Assembly (NCBI GenBank): GCA_964550025.1
Contig: CAZJYI010000079.1
Span: 1-49,925 of the forward strand
DNA: 49,925 nucleotides
DNA from: CAZJYI01 sp964550025
GTDB taxonomy: Bacteria > Verrucomicrobiota > Kiritimatiellia > UBA8416 > CAYOBW01
Direction: 5' to 3'
Below the pieces are notes generated by a model. The model saw only the letters and a list, made by a program, of their open reading frames with translations. It made no database searches and had not been told where the DNA came from. Below, one piece after another: positions 1-9,792 of this stretch. A program made the position numbers and the translations under genes. Each line of letters begins with the position of its first letter. Position 1 is the first letter of the stretch.

Positions 1-41
1 ACTTGAGTGCGCACAAGATCATCCTCCGTAGCAGATACCGA

Positions 42-1334
42 TTACTTCTTCACGCTATAACAGAAAAGAGTGTCGTGATAGCGGAGGTAGAGCCGGCCCT
101 TGAAGAGAACCGGATGAGCCCAGGCGTCTTTCTGGCGCATCTTCTCGACCAGCACGAACTTCCCGAGTGTTTCAAACGCGCTGTCGGTCCGCTTCAGCAT
201 GAACACCTTGCCGTCGGCGGAGAGCGCGATGATCTTGCCGTCGGCCCAGATGATCGCCGCGGTGCTGGGTTCGGGCAGCACGGCCTTCGTCTCCCCGGTC
301 TCTGGGTCCAGAGACAGGAATCCCTTGAGTTTTCGCGCGCCGGATATATACAGATGACCGTCCTTGTACAACCCGCTGCCGCTCAAGTTCCTCAGCTCGA
401 GCGTCCAGATCTTCTTGGCCTCCTTGCCTGAAGAGTCGATTCTCAGCATCGAAGAGGACTGCTTGCTGATATCCGTGTTTGACGCGAACACCAGCGAGTC
501 ACCACACAGAACTGGTATTGTACTGCACGCGTTCTCCGTGTACTTCAGTTTGTCCGTCCACAGGATCTCGCCGGTGCCCGCGTCCGCGGCAAAAGTCCGG
601 TAGGAAGTGGAGTTCACGATCAGCTTCTTCCCGCCCATCATGACCAGTATGGGCGATGAATAGCCGGCCGTCTCCGTCTCCCGCGGCGCCGCCTTCCCGA
701 CCCACACGGTCTTCCCGGTCTTCCTGTCCAGTGCGGCGAGCATCGCGTCCCCGATCCCGGGCGTGACGATCAGGTTATCTCCGTCGATCAGCAGGCACTC
801 GGACATCCCGAAGCGCGGCACCTCGCCCCCAAACCGCTCCAGGATGTTCACGGCCCATTGCTCTTCTCCCCTGTCGGCATCGAGGCAGACCACCCTGCCG
901 TGCCCGTTCATATTGTAGACAAGGCCGTCGCTGTAGCAGCAGGCGGCGCGGCTGCCGGGGAACGACTCCTTCCAGGCCGCGCCGTTGACCGCCTCCCACT
1001 TCGTCTTGCCCTCCATGTCCAGGGCCATGATTTTGAGCTCCTTCTTTCCGAAGTCGCCCGTGATGTAGATCGTGTCCCCGACGATGATCGGCGAGGACCA
1101 GCCCCGGCCCATACCGGCTCTCTTCCATAGCAGCCCGGGACCCTCCTCGGGCCAGACGTCCAGAAGACCGGTCTCGTCGACCACGGCATCGCGTTTCGGT
1201 CCGCGCCACTGCGCCCAGTCGGGCTCACGCGTCGCCACCATGCTGTCCGCGCCAAAGGCGGGATGCCCATGCATGAGCACGCTGGATGCCACGAGGGCCG
1301 CGGATACAAGTCGAGAACTCAGGTACTTCTTCAT
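42..1334 (-). CDS. Exported PQQ-like beta-propeller protein (430 aa)
   Basis: The protein has a signal peptide (MKKYLSSRLVSAALVASSVL, ending near AFGA) followed by one propeller of tryptophan-docking type. The first blade starts with DWAQWRGPKRDA, and blades repeat the 'G-x-LW / GxTIYI / LDxxTGK' pattern (for example ALDRKTGKTVWVG, SLDPETGETKAVL). It is probably periplasmic. Nothing shows whether it binds PQQ, a glycan or only protein partners, and no quinoprotein dehydrogenase active-site motif was recognised. The start chosen is at 1334, because AAAAGGAG lies 9 nt upstream; the open frame extends to 1421 without a better site. It is the last gene of a tight minus-strand operon, 16 nt after the GH106 gene, so it probably works with that enzyme. 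The fold is confident; the function is unknown. Confidence 0.85.
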   Translation of the reverse strand: MKKYLSSRLVSAALVASSVLMHGHPAFGADSMVATREPDWAQWRGPKRDAVVDETGLLDVWPEEGPGLLWKRAGMGRGWSSPIIVGDTIYITGDFGKKELKIMALDMEGKTKWEAVNGAAWKESFPGSRAACCYSDGLVYNMNGHGRVVCLDADRGEEQWAVNILERFGGEVPRFGMSECLLIDGDNLIVTPGIGDAMLAALDRKTGKTVWVGKAAPRETETAGYSSPILVMMGGKKLIVNSTSYRTFAADAGTGEILWTDKLKYTENACSTIPVLCGDSLVFASNTDISKQSSSMLRIDSSGKEAKKIWTLELRNLSGSGLYKDGHLYISGARKLKGFLSLDPETGETKAVLPEPSTAAIIWADGKIIALSADGKVFMLKRTDSAFETLGKFVLVEKMRQKDAWAHPVLFKGRLYLRYHDTLFCYSVKK

Positions 1335-1350
1335 TCGGGTTGGCTCCTTT

Positions 1351-4300
1351 TCATAGGGAAACTCTCGCCCCCGCTCGCACCACGACCGGCCCAAGCAGGC
1401 CGCTTGGCAACAGGGAATCATCGGGAGCGTATACCTTGCGACTGCTGAATGATATCCGCGGGGTGGCCGGGCGCGGCTTGCCGCCGTGGAGCCAGGCGGG
1501 CCACGCTTTCGGGAACGGCTTGCGCTCCTGCCACTTCATCTCCTTCGGATGGCGGGCGTCCCCGATCAGGCGGTTCGGCCACAAGTTCGTGACCTTGACG
1601 ACCAGCTCGTTCCGTCCCGGACGCAGCAGGTTGGTCGCGTCGATGCGGAACGGCGGCTTCCACAGGATGCCGGCCGACTCGCCGTTGACCGTCAGCTCGG
1701 CCATGACCTGCACGTCACCCAGGTCCAGCGTCAGGACCCGCTCTTTTCCGAACAGGTCTCCCGGCAGTGAGAAGGTCTTGCGGTAGGTTGCCGTGCCTGA
1801 GAAGTACTTCACGCCGGGCCTCGTGTGGTCGGAGAGGCTCATCAGCTTGTCGAGCGTGATCGACTCGGGCGCACCCGTGCCGGCCGGGAACCGTACTTCC
1901 CACGGCCCCCCGACCACCACGTCCGCGGGCAGGGACTCGACCGGGACGATCCGCGTGACGCCATCTGCCCGCTCGATTGCATATTGGCCGGGCCGTTGAA
2001 TGGTAGCCACCGTCTGCCCTCCGCCGTCCGTCGACAGCACAACGTCGGGTCCACGACCCGGGCCTGTCTCGAGCGCATCGCGGTCCGCGAGCTCCGCCAC
2101 TTCCCCGGCTCCGAGCGCGCGGTCGAAGACGCGCAGGTCTTTCATGCCGCCCGCAAACGCTCGCCCGCCCTGGCCCGAAGAGGGGTGTACGACGTAACGG
2201 CTCTTGAGCCCGGTCGTTGCGGCGCGGCCATTGACGTAGAGCGTGGGTTGCCCTTCGCGGTAGATCACGGCGACATGCGTCCAGTCGGTCAACGTGGCTC
2301 TGTGAACCGCCAGGGCCGGCAGGTATCGCGCGGAATGCTCAAACACCGCGACACCGTTGCGCCCGACCGAAACGCCGGCCGCCGCGTGCCCCTCGCCGTA
2401 GCGCGCTTCGCCCTGGTCGGGATAGACAGGGTAGTGTTGGCCCTTCAGGCCGGCTGTGCCGGACTGCGACGGCTTCGGCAGGATCACGTTGCCCGCGGGC
2501 CGCACCCAGAACGCCATTGTGAACGTGTCGCTCACACCGGCGAAGCTGTTCTTCGCAGCCAGGTCTTCCACGGTCTCGCGGCGCTTGCCCAGCTCCGTAT
2601 GGATGAGCGTTTCGCCACCTCGCCAAACGGCCACAACGGGAGCCGCATCGGCCGGCTCGCGGAAGACAACGAAGACCGACTCGGCGGGGTCGAGACGAAG
2701 GGGAACGATGGTGCGGCCCTCCGTCTCGCGATAGACGGCCTGACGCCGAATCTCACCCGTTGCCGGGTCCCACAGCTCGGGCACGCGCCCCGTCACCCGG
2801 AACGCGCACCGCGCCTCCATCGTCTTGCCGGCCTGGTTGGAAACAAAGTACGCGTCCGCGTCACCGGTCCGGCGATGAATGGCAAGCAGCTCCCCGTCCA
2901 CCCCGTCGTGATCGAAGTCCGGCGCCAGGTCCAGGTACTCGAAGATCTTCTCGAACGTGTGTCCCCAGAATACGTACCCTTTTCCATGGCGGTTTTCCTT
3001 GTCCGCCCTGCCGTCGCACCTGCCCCACACTTTGTCCGCCAGCGCCGCAACCCGCCGGTCGCCCTCGTCGAGATCGCGCAGGCTCGGGGACTGGAACGGG
3101 CGCGGGCCGACCAGTGTCACGCCCCCGCGCACGAGGCGCTCCACGTCCGCCAGCGTATCCGGGCGGATGCTGGTGCGATCGGGCAGGAGCAGGACGCGGT
3201 AGCGGGTCCCGCTGGCGAGCACGAGCTCGCCGTCTTCGACGCGCGCGTCGCCCAGTGCTTCGGCATCGCACCCGTCGAAGTCGTAGCCGAACGGCAGCGG
3301 TGGGGTCAGCTCACTCGCCCACCCCAGCCGTTCGGGAACGTCGTCGCCGAGGAAGTGGAGCACGTCGGCCACGAAGCGGCCCTCCTGCAGCATGAACTGC
3401 GTGCGGTTGATCGTTTCGATCCACGCGCGCCCGGGCTCCCACCACGTGTTGCCGCGGTTGAAGTGCAGCCCCCACAGTGCCATCGTGAAACCGGGCCGCA
3501 GGTCGCCTCGCGGCTGATGGGCGAAGGTGTGAAAGATCAGCTTGTTGACGCCGTGGCAAAAGGCCTTGTCGCCAAGGGCCTTCAGCGCGAACGGGTGGTT
3601 CTGCCAGCGCGCGACGCGCGGGCTGGCCGTGTAGGCTTCGGAGGCCACATAGCGCTTGCCGGTGATGTGGGCCACGGATGCGGCGACCCGGTTGTCGATG
3701 CGGACACCCTGTCCCGGGCCGGTGTCGATCCAGAACTCGCCCATGGGGATCGCGCTGTTGCGCTGGTAGCGGATCGGGTCGTAGAGGTACTGCTGGCGCC
3801 CGGATGTCTCGGCGACGTAGACGAGGTCGTGCTGCTCGGCATAAGCGGCCACGGTGGCGAAGTACTTCTCGGAGATCTGGTCGGCGAGGAACTTGCGCCA
3901 ATCCCGCAGCGCGCGCTCGGAGACATCCGCATTGTCCATGACGATGCCCTCGGCTATCAGCGGCATGAACCGGATGATGTCGTACCCCATTGCCTGCTCG
4001 AAACGCTTCTCCAACCCCGCCGTCCAGTTCTGGACCTCGCATTCCCAGCTATCGGTCTCGAACATGGTCAGGGCCTTGCCGACCAGCGGACCGTTGCGCC
4101 TGATCAGTTCGCCCACGTACTGGTCGAGGTGGAAACGAACCACGTCCGGATCGAGTTTGTCGCACTCCAGTCCCGTGCCGGCCGGCGTGGCCGGGCGGTT
4201 CTCGTGGCCGTTGCTCGTGTAGCCCAGCCGCAGGATGTGCCAGCGGCCGGCCGGAACGTCCCACGCAAGACGGTCCTGCTTCAAGTTGCCCGTCAACACG

Positions 4301-5406
4301 CGGACGTCTTTCCGGGACAGCACCTGTCCTGCCGGCAGCGCACGATGCCGGTCCGCGCCGGGATAGGCCTGGAAGTAGCGCGCTTCGCCGCCGTGGCCGC
4401 GGCAGCGCAGCCACCCGGCCTTGGCCTCGTAGAAGTGCACACGCGCCGTGTCGTGCAGCTCGATCTCGCCGATCGCCAGCGGCCACGGGTTCCGGAACGA
4501 CAGCCGGAAGACGCGCCCCTTCGTATCGTTACACGCCACGGTGACGGGGAGTGTGCCTCTGCGCGTATCCCAGTTGACGGTGAAGCGCGTAACCGGCTCG
4601 AAACTCCCGCCGTCTTCCGAGACCCCGAGCATGGTCGCGAAATCCCGGTCGAGGACATAGCGGTTCATTCCCCGGAACACGATGGAGCGGACGGTCTTCG
4701 GTTCGGCAAACGTGAAGGTGATGTGGTTGGCCTTGCTTCCGGGATGGAACGTTACGCCCGTCGATGCATTGCCGTCGATCAGCCGCATCGCGTTGCCCTT
4801 CCCGCTGGTCGACACCGTGACGCCCGCCCCCGCGCGGTTCAGCCGACCTCCCGCGGGCACCGGGTAGGCCAGCACCGCGATGTCCCGATAGAAGTCGATA
4901 TTGGCGTGCGGCGGCTGCAGCTTCGCGTCGTATAGCTTTGGCCCTTCGACTTCCGTGATGCTCCACGTGAGCTCCTTCATGGACGTTTCGGGCGTGATCC
5001 ACGGTCCGCCGCTCTCCGACCACCCGTCGCAGTTGTGCACCCCGAAGTCCAGTCCGAGCCGGCCCGCCTCGCGCACCGCGTGGTCGACGAGCTTGAGCCA
5101 ACTTTCGTCCATGAAGCGTTCGGGGCCGTCCGGAAAGAAGCCGCCGATATTGAACATCAGCGCCCCGCCGACGCCGGCCTCCGCCATCGCCTCAAGGTCG
5201 CCGGTGATTCCCTCGCGCGTTACGTTGCCGTCCACCCAGTGCCACCAGGTGTAAGGCTTCGCATCGTGTGGAGGGTCACGGAAACCGCGCTCCAGCATGT
5301 CCTTCGCGACGGCCACGCCGCCCGTGATCAGTAGCAGCACCACCGCCATGAACATGGCCGTTGGCATTCGTCGGCCCATGCTCTGCCTCGCCGTACGTAT
5401 TCTCAT
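1351..5406 (-). CDS. Secreted GH106 alpha-L-rhamnosidase-like glycoside hydrolase with LamG insert
   Basis: This 1351-aa exported enzyme (hydrophobic segment MFMAVVLLLITGGVAVA) has the GH106 beginning: GFRDPPHDAKPYTWWHWVDG, then EGITGDLEAMAEAGVGGALM and LDFGVHNCDGWSESGGPWI. In the known family this barrel cleaves alpha-L-rhamnosidic links in pectins and other glycans. A sugar-binding-like jelly-roll lies near residues 210-330. The barrel continues with conserved stretches such as AETSGRQQYLYDP and YVASEAYTAS. A concanavalin/LamG-type fold is inserted at about 930-1110 (MAFWVRPAGN; LYVNGRA; DLRVFDRALGAGEV). The C-terminal GH2-type sandwich at about 1165-1351 includes KYFSGTATYRKTF and TNLWPNRLIGD. 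The start at 5406 follows GGAG by 8 nt. The gene sits between two propeller genes in one operon, downstream of a sugar ABC importer. I did not map the catalytic glutamates with certainty. Confidence 0.88.
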   Translation of the reverse strand: MRIRTARQSMGRRMPTAMFMAVVLLLITGGVAVAKDMLERGFRDPPHDAKPYTWWHWVDGNVTREGITGDLEAMAEAGVGGALMFNIGGFFPDGPERFMDESWLKLVDHAVREAGRLGLDFGVHNCDGWSESGGPWITPETSMKELTWSITEVEGPKLYDAKLQPPHANIDFYRDIAVLAYPVPAGGRLNRAGAGVTVSTSGKGNAMRLIDGNASTGVTFHPGSKANHITFTFAEPKTVRSIVFRGMNRYVLDRDFATMLGVSEDGGSFEPVTRFTVNWDTRRGTLPVTVACNDTKGRVFRLSFRNPWPLAIGEIELHDTARVHFYEAKAGWLRCRGHGGEARYFQAYPGADRHRALPAGQVLSRKDVRVLTGNLKQDRLAWDVPAGRWHILRLGYTSNGHENRPATPAGTGLECDKLDPDVVRFHLDQYVGELIRRNGPLVGKALTMFETDSWECEVQNWTAGLEKRFEQAMGYDIIRFMPLIAEGIVMDNADVSERALRDWRKFLADQISEKYFATVAAYAEQHDLVYVAETSGRQQYLYDPIRYQRNSAIPMGEFWIDTGPGQGVRIDNRVAASVAHITGKRYVASEAYTASPRVARWQNHPFALKALGDKAFCHGVNKLIFHTFAHQPRGDLRPGFTMALWGLHFNRGNTWWEPGRAWIETINRTQFMLQEGRFVADVLHFLGDDVPERLGWASELTPPLPFGYDFDGCDAEALGDARVEDGELVLASGTRYRVLLLPDRTSIRPDTLADVERLVRGGVTLVGPRPFQSPSLRDLDEGDRRVAALADKVWGRCDGRADKENRHGKGYVFWGHTFEKIFEYLDLAPDFDHDGVDGELLAIHRRTGDADAYFVSNQAGKTMEARCAFRVTGRVPELWDPATGEIRRQAVYRETEGRTIVPLRLDPAESVFVVFREPADAAPVVAVWRGGETLIHTELGKRRETVEDLAAKNSFAGVSDTFTMAFWVRPAGNVILPKPSQSGTAGLKGQHYPVYPDQGEARYGEGHAAAGVSVGRNGVAVFEHSARYLPALAVHRATLTDWTHVAVIYREGQPTLYVNGRAATTGLKSRYVVHPSSGQGGRAFAGGMKDLRVFDRALGAGEVAELADRDALETGPGRGPDVVLSTDGGGQTVATIQRPGQYAIERADGVTRIVPVESLPADVVVGGPWEVRFPAGTGAPESITLDKLMSLSDHTRPGVKYFSGTATYRKTFSLPGDLFGKERVLTLDLGDVQVMAELTVNGESAGILWKPPFRIDATNLLRPGRNELVVKVTNLWPNRLIGDARHPKEMKWQERKPFPKAWPAWLHGGKPRPATPRISFSSRKVYAPDDSLLPSGLLGPVVVRAGARVSL

Positions 5407-5449
5407 GCCTCTCTCTCCATGCGACTCAACCGTCTCTCCATGACCTTGT

Positions 5450-8344
5450 TCACTGTGGCCCCGTTCCGTCGTCCGTACACAGGAGCTCGATGCCGGAGAC
5501 GACGGTCTCGCCGTTCCGGGCCACAAGTGTCACGGCGAGTTTCTCGGGGATTGTGATTCCCCGGAACTCCTTGACGACCGTACGCCGCGGTCCGCCCGCC
5601 TCCTTGACGATGTCGAAGTGCTTCAGGACACGCATGCCCTGCAGCGCCACATCGAAGACCCGGCTGCCCGGCGGCGCGTTGTCCGGTTCGGCGAAATACA
5701 GTCTCACAGTGTAGGATCGTGGTCGATCCCGAAGGCCCGGCGGCAGCAGTTGTACAACCACCTTCTCGACCCCGCGGATGCCCGACGCGGACACCCACGG
5801 CATGGCCGTGTCCGCCGGTACCCGAAGCGCGTGGCGGTAGTAGGGCATGCAGGTTCCCGGCTGTACGGAAACCGCGACCCGCGGCGAAGGGCCACCCACG
5901 CTGGGAACGTCCAGCCAGAGGGTGCCGGCGGCGCTCATGCGGTCACCCGGCGCGCCGAAGTTCACGCCTACCTTCGTGATGCGCGCCGGGATAGCATTTG
6001 TACCCCACGCCATCCACTGCTCGAAGGGCTCACCCATGTGTGTGAGGGCCATGCCGCAGAGGAGGGGATAGCCGCAAGTGCAGCCTTCGTAGAAGTAGGG
6101 GACGTTGAGCAACCCGTTGGCGGGAATGATGCTGTTCACGCATCCGGAACGAATGCCGGTGATGTTGACCAGCCCGCTTTCAATCCGCTTGTCGTAGTAC
6201 GCGGCGGTGGCTGACCGCATGGTGATCAGGTTGCCGTAGTCCGTGCCGGGATCACAGCCGTAGCTCTTCGGGAGAACACGTGCTTCGCGGCGCCCGGTAA
6301 GCGGGTCGATCCGCTGGCCCCACGGGTCGTGCGCTTTCCGTCCGGGCGCGCGCCACTGTGCCGTCTTCTCGCCGTCTTTCCCCGCGGGAAGCTCACCCAG
6401 GGCGGCCCGCACCTCGGTTGGCGACATGACGCGTCCCGTGTATACGTCCGTGTACGCGGGAGCCTTGAGTCCATAGGGTTGGTCCTGGGGCGTCTTGTTC
6501 TCCCAGGCCGAAGGACGGCTCACCATGACCCCGTTGACGATGCGAGGCTGAGGGGAACGCTTGAAGCTGTTCAGCGAATCATCATACCAGAGGATGCCGA
6601 GAGGCGCCCTGACGAGGGCGTCGTTGCTGCGCCCGTCCCCCGCGTAGTTGCTGGACCCCGGCAACGCTCCTACCCTCCGCAGGAGCGTGAGGCCCCCGGT
6701 CTTCCTGATCTCGGCCCGTTCCAACCCTGCCTGCTCGACCCATGTCGAGAGCCGGGCGTCATCGTCCGGCGACAGGGACAGGCATGCGGCTCCGCCGTAC
6801 GGCCGAAGTGAGCGGAGCGCGGTTTCCGCAAACCTCACGCCTTGGGAAAAGCCCGACGAAGACAGGTCTTCCGACACGAGCAAGGTTGCCATGTAGGGCG
6901 GCAGTCCGCAATCCAGCGGGCTGCCCGCATGGACGGCCACTCGCGTTCCGTAGAGACCGCTTTCCGCAAGTCGTTGTCTGAGCGCGTTCACTCTCTCTGT
7001 GCCGGGGTCGATTGCGACCACGCGCATGCCCGATTGAGACAGCAGTTCCTCAACCAGCCGCCCCGAGCCGACACCCCATACAAGCGCATACCCGTTCGTT
7101 GTGCCGCAAGCCTCGAGCATCCGCCCGGCCGTTTCCCCCCAGCCGTCCCTGTTGCGGGGCGTCTCCGGTTTCGCGGGGCTTGCCGGCGGCGTCGGAGGTC
7201 CCGCGCCGTAGCATCGAATGCTCCCTGCAGCGGTGACCACGAACATCTTCCGGTCGGCGGCGATCATACTGTGGACTCCGCGGGTGACGTCCTCGAAACC
7301 AGCGGAGAACCGGTAGGTCTTACCGCCCACCCGTATGCTGGTACGCGCATCGCGCCGGGGGTTGCACTTGCGGTGGGACCAGGGCCGGTCGGTCCCGGGG
7401 CGCACCCAGGAGCCCCAGTTGCTCCACTGCGTCTCGTACACGCGGTCCTCGTGTTGTTCCTTGCTCAGCCCGGCGTCCACGATCAACTCCCCTTCCCGGT
7501 TCGCCGCGACGAACCAGCTCCCGGGCACGCGGTTGCTCAGGTGGGTAAACGCGACGAGCCGACCGGTTTCGAGATCGAAGAAGGCGGGCGCGCCGCCGGT
7601 GCCGTTGGGAACGACCAGCTCGTTGCCGTGGACAACAAGATAACCCTGCAGTGTCGGACCTCCGAATGACCATGCGCCGTGCGGGTGGCCGAGGTAAAGT
7701 GACCCGCTGCGGTCATTGACCCAGATCTCACGGCCGGTCTGCGCATCCAGCGCGAAAACGAAGATCCCCTCGAACGGCCAGGTTCCCGCCGCCGCGTAAA
7801 GGACCCCGTTCGCGAGCACCGGTCCGCCGCGAACGGGCCAGGCCGATATCATGCGGCCGTTGCCCAGGACTTTTCGGTTGGACGATACCGGCCGGTATTT
7901 CCAGAGGAGCTCCCCCGTGCCCGTGCGCAGGCAGTAGACGTAGCCGTCGTCTGAACCGAGGAAGACCCTGTCTTGCCGGGCCACGGGTGCGAACCGAACC
8001 GGGCCGTCGGTGCGGAACCGCCACATCTGCTTTCCGGTCTCCGTGTGGAGTGCCGTCAGGCTGTCGTCGCGCGGCGATCCCACCAGCAGGGTCTTGCCGA
8101 CGACCACCGGTTCGTAACCCGCGTCGAATTGGAGACGTTTATTCTGAAAAGCAGGTGAGATACGCGGGAGCTCGCGCGTCCACATCAAGTGGCACTCATC
8201 GGGGAGCGTCTCGTTCGAGCTGCCGTTGCGACCCGCATTGCAGCGCCACATTGGCCAATCCGCCCCCTGGATTGACAACGCACATAGGAACAAAAGGAAA
8301 GGAGAGGATGACACCTGAGCTCTGCAAATACGGGTCTCGATCAT
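5450..8344 (-). CDS. Exported beta-propeller / methyltransferase-fold / malectin fusion (964 aa)
   Basis: A signal peptide (FLLFLCALSIQGA) precedes a PQQ-like propeller that opens DWPMWRCNAGRNGSS and has blades such as TALHTETGKQMWRFRTDG and VYCLRTGTGELLWKYRP. Next, at about residues 420-560, comes a class I methyltransferase-like Rossmann domain with motif I LVWGVGSGRL and an acidic end of strand 2 (VVAIDPGTERV). A third region carries the signature C-x4-I-P-A-N-G-L-x9-C-x-C, which is shared with the two large proteins at 22433-25666 and 25738-29076. The C-terminus is malectin-like (SYTVRLYFAEPDN, then FDVALQGMRVLKHFDI), a fold that binds carbohydrate. The start at 8344 follows AAGGAG by 7 nt. 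The domain order is permuted relative to the other two proteins. It lies 43 nt upstream of the GH106 gene in the same operon. The fold assignments are firm; the biochemical role is unknown. Confidence 0.82.
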   Translation of the reverse strand: MIETRICRAQVSSSPFLLFLCALSIQGADWPMWRCNAGRNGSSNETLPDECHLMWTRELPRISPAFQNKRLQFDAGYEPVVVGKTLLVGSPRDDSLTALHTETGKQMWRFRTDGPVRFAPVARQDRVFLGSDDGYVYCLRTGTGELLWKYRPVSSNRKVLGNGRMISAWPVRGGPVLANGVLYAAAGTWPFEGIFVFALDAQTGREIWVNDRSGSLYLGHPHGAWSFGGPTLQGYLVVHGNELVVPNGTGGAPAFFDLETGRLVAFTHLSNRVPGSWFVAANREGELIVDAGLSKEQHEDRVYETQWSNWGSWVRPGTDRPWSHRKCNPRRDARTSIRVGGKTYRFSAGFEDVTRGVHSMIAADRKMFVVTAAGSIRCYGAGPPTPPASPAKPETPRNRDGWGETAGRMLEACGTTNGYALVWGVGSGRLVEELLSQSGMRVVAIDPGTERVNALRQRLAESGLYGTRVAVHAGSPLDCGLPPYMATLLVSEDLSSSGFSQGVRFAETALRSLRPYGGAACLSLSPDDDARLSTWVEQAGLERAEIRKTGGLTLLRRVGALPGSSNYAGDGRSNDALVRAPLGILWYDDSLNSFKRSPQPRIVNGVMVSRPSAWENKTPQDQPYGLKAPAYTDVYTGRVMSPTEVRAALGELPAGKDGEKTAQWRAPGRKAHDPWGQRIDPLTGRREARVLPKSYGCDPGTDYGNLITMRSATAAYYDKRIESGLVNITGIRSGCVNSIIPANGLLNVPYFYEGCTCGYPLLCGMALTHMGEPFEQWMAWGTNAIPARITKVGVNFGAPGDRMSAAGTLWLDVPSVGGPSPRVAVSVQPGTCMPYYRHALRVPADTAMPWVSASGIRGVEKVVVQLLPPGLRDRPRSYTVRLYFAEPDNAPPGSRVFDVALQGMRVLKHFDIVKEAGGPRRTVVKEFRGITIPEKLAVTLVARNGETVVSGIELLCTDDGTGPQ

Positions 8345-8430
8345 ATTCGGCTCCTTGACTATGCCGCTACGCGGCACACGGTGCTCTTTCGTGTCTCCGT
8401 CTTTTCGTCTGGCTGGCGGGGGAGCAACGA

Positions 8431-9792
8431 CTACTCCGTGGATCGCGGTATCTCGGCGCTCGCGGGCGCAACCACGCGGCCCGCGAAGATGATGCACCCG
8501 TTCTCGGTGTCGCGGATGCAGTAGAAGAACGGTCGATCCGCCCGGAACGTTGGTATGAATGGCATAACCTTGGGCCCCCCCTCCCCAATGGGCATGCCCT
8601 CCAGGGCCGACACGGCCGCCCCTTCAGTGCCTTCTTCATGCACGTCAACAAGCGCGGCATGTACCGCTGCGCCAAGACAAAGCCCGGGGTGGGGGTGCCC
8701 GGAAGCGATCATGCCGTCGAATCTTGCGTCTTCCCCAAAGGCGCTGCTCATGCCCATGGCCACCAAGGTGTTGCCCAGATCATACCACGTCGAAGACCGG
8801 AACCTGGGAATGAGAACGTGTGTCTTTCGCTTCTTGAGCCGTGAAACCCATCGGTCCAGAGTTCTCCCTGTCAGCTTCTCTTCAATGGCAGGCAGACCGT
8901 CCGGGCTGTTCGGCGCGATGATGATCATCGCCAGTCTGCCGCCGCGGTACGGGAGCTCGACCGCCGAGAACCCGCGCGGCCCGGCGTCCGTTGCAGGCCC
9001 CTCGTAGCCTGTCGGCACCTTGGTAGGAGTCTTGAAGAACGAGCCATTAGCCCGGAAGGCCCCGTACCGTACGCATTCCATCGAAGAGCGGTGCATGAGA
9101 GGAATGGTCGTCCTGCTGCCATCGGACCTGGTAAAGGCCCTGTATCGTGTGCCATGTACAGGGAACGGCTCCTGCCAGCGAGCCTTCAAGTATATGGCGT
9201 TGACCAGCATCAAGCGTGTGTTGGAGGTGAGCACGCCTTGTGGCAGCGCTTCCTCGATTCTGCCTTGCGTCCGGCGGGAGGCCCACTCGTTGATTCTCGT
9301 ACGTTCGGCCTCCGGGGCACCCGCGAAGTCAGCTTCTCGAAATCCCCCCGTTTCGTAGTACGAATCGATTCGTCGCCGGTACTCCTCCCGGTACGGGAAG
9401 TTCTTATCGCCCCACATGGCGTTGCAGATCGCGATATCGAGCGTGTCTTTCTGCGATTCGTAGCGTCGTCGCAGGTTGTCCAATCCCTTGTGCACGTCGG
9501 ACAGTTCGTCAGGGAGATGCAGTACGCGGTGCATTTCCACGGCCGTGTGCGCACGAGCACCCTCGGTTGCCATGATCAGTGGTCCCATGCAGGAAAGGGG
9601 CGAGAAGAACAGGTTCCCCCCCTCGTCCGCTGCCGCCAACTTCGCATAGAGATCCAGCGCAAACGCGTTGTTTGCCCGGATGGCTGCGGCCGTTTCCTTG
9701 TCGCATGCGAGTTCGGGGCGCCTGGTGGTGCATCCGACCGCCACAACAAGAGCCACAACCAGCACGCTGCGCGCATTCCTTTGCTGCATCAT
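8431..9792 (-). CDS. Serpin-family protease inhibitor, predicted lipoprotein
   Basis: This 453-aa serpin carries the conserved N-terminal helix (NNAFALDLYAKL), the FFSPLS motif, the sheet-A segment LMLVNAIYLKARWQEPF, and the C-terminal FRADRPFFYCIRD...GCIIFAGRVV block. The reactive-loop hinge reads EEGTEGAAVSALEG. Small residues in the hinge are typical of serpins that insert their loop and trap proteases, so inhibition is likely. Counting from the conserved Gly-Thr-Glu places P1 near Ile in LEGMPIGEG, although this position is uncertain. The leader VLVVALVVAVGC resembles a lipobox, suggesting surface or periplasmic anchoring. The start at 9792 is the first of two adjacent ATGs and follows GGAG by 8 nt. 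It is co-oriented with the propeller/GH106 operon, 86 nt upstream. It could protect the secreted enzymes or counter foreign proteases. Confidence 0.92.
   Translation of the reverse strand: MMQQRNARSVLVVALVVAVGCTTRRPELACDKETAAAIRANNAFALDLYAKLAAADEGGNLFFSPLSCMGPLIMATEGARAHTAVEMHRVLHLPDELSDVHKGLDNLRRRYESQKDTLDIAICNAMWGDKNFPYREEYRRRIDSYYETGGFREADFAGAPEAERTRINEWASRRTQGRIEEALPQGVLTSNTRLMLVNAIYLKARWQEPFPVHGTRYRAFTRSDGSRTTIPLMHRSSMECVRYGAFRANGSFFKTPTKVPTGYEGPATDAGPRGFSAVELPYRGGRLAMIIIAPNSPDGLPAIEEKLTGRTLDRWVSRLKKRKTHVLIPRFRSSTWYDLGNTLVAMGMSSAFGEDARFDGMIASGHPHPGLCLGAAVHAALVDVHEEGTEGAAVSALEGMPIGEGGPKVMPFIPTFRADRPFFYCIRDTENGCIIFAGRVVAPASAEIPRSTE

Noticed and set aside
1825..4935. A 1036-codon plus-strand open frame
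   Set aside because: It lies fully antisense to the GH106 gene, has Arg/Pro/Ala-rich sequence with no recognisable domain, and is a shadow expected in GC-rich DNA.
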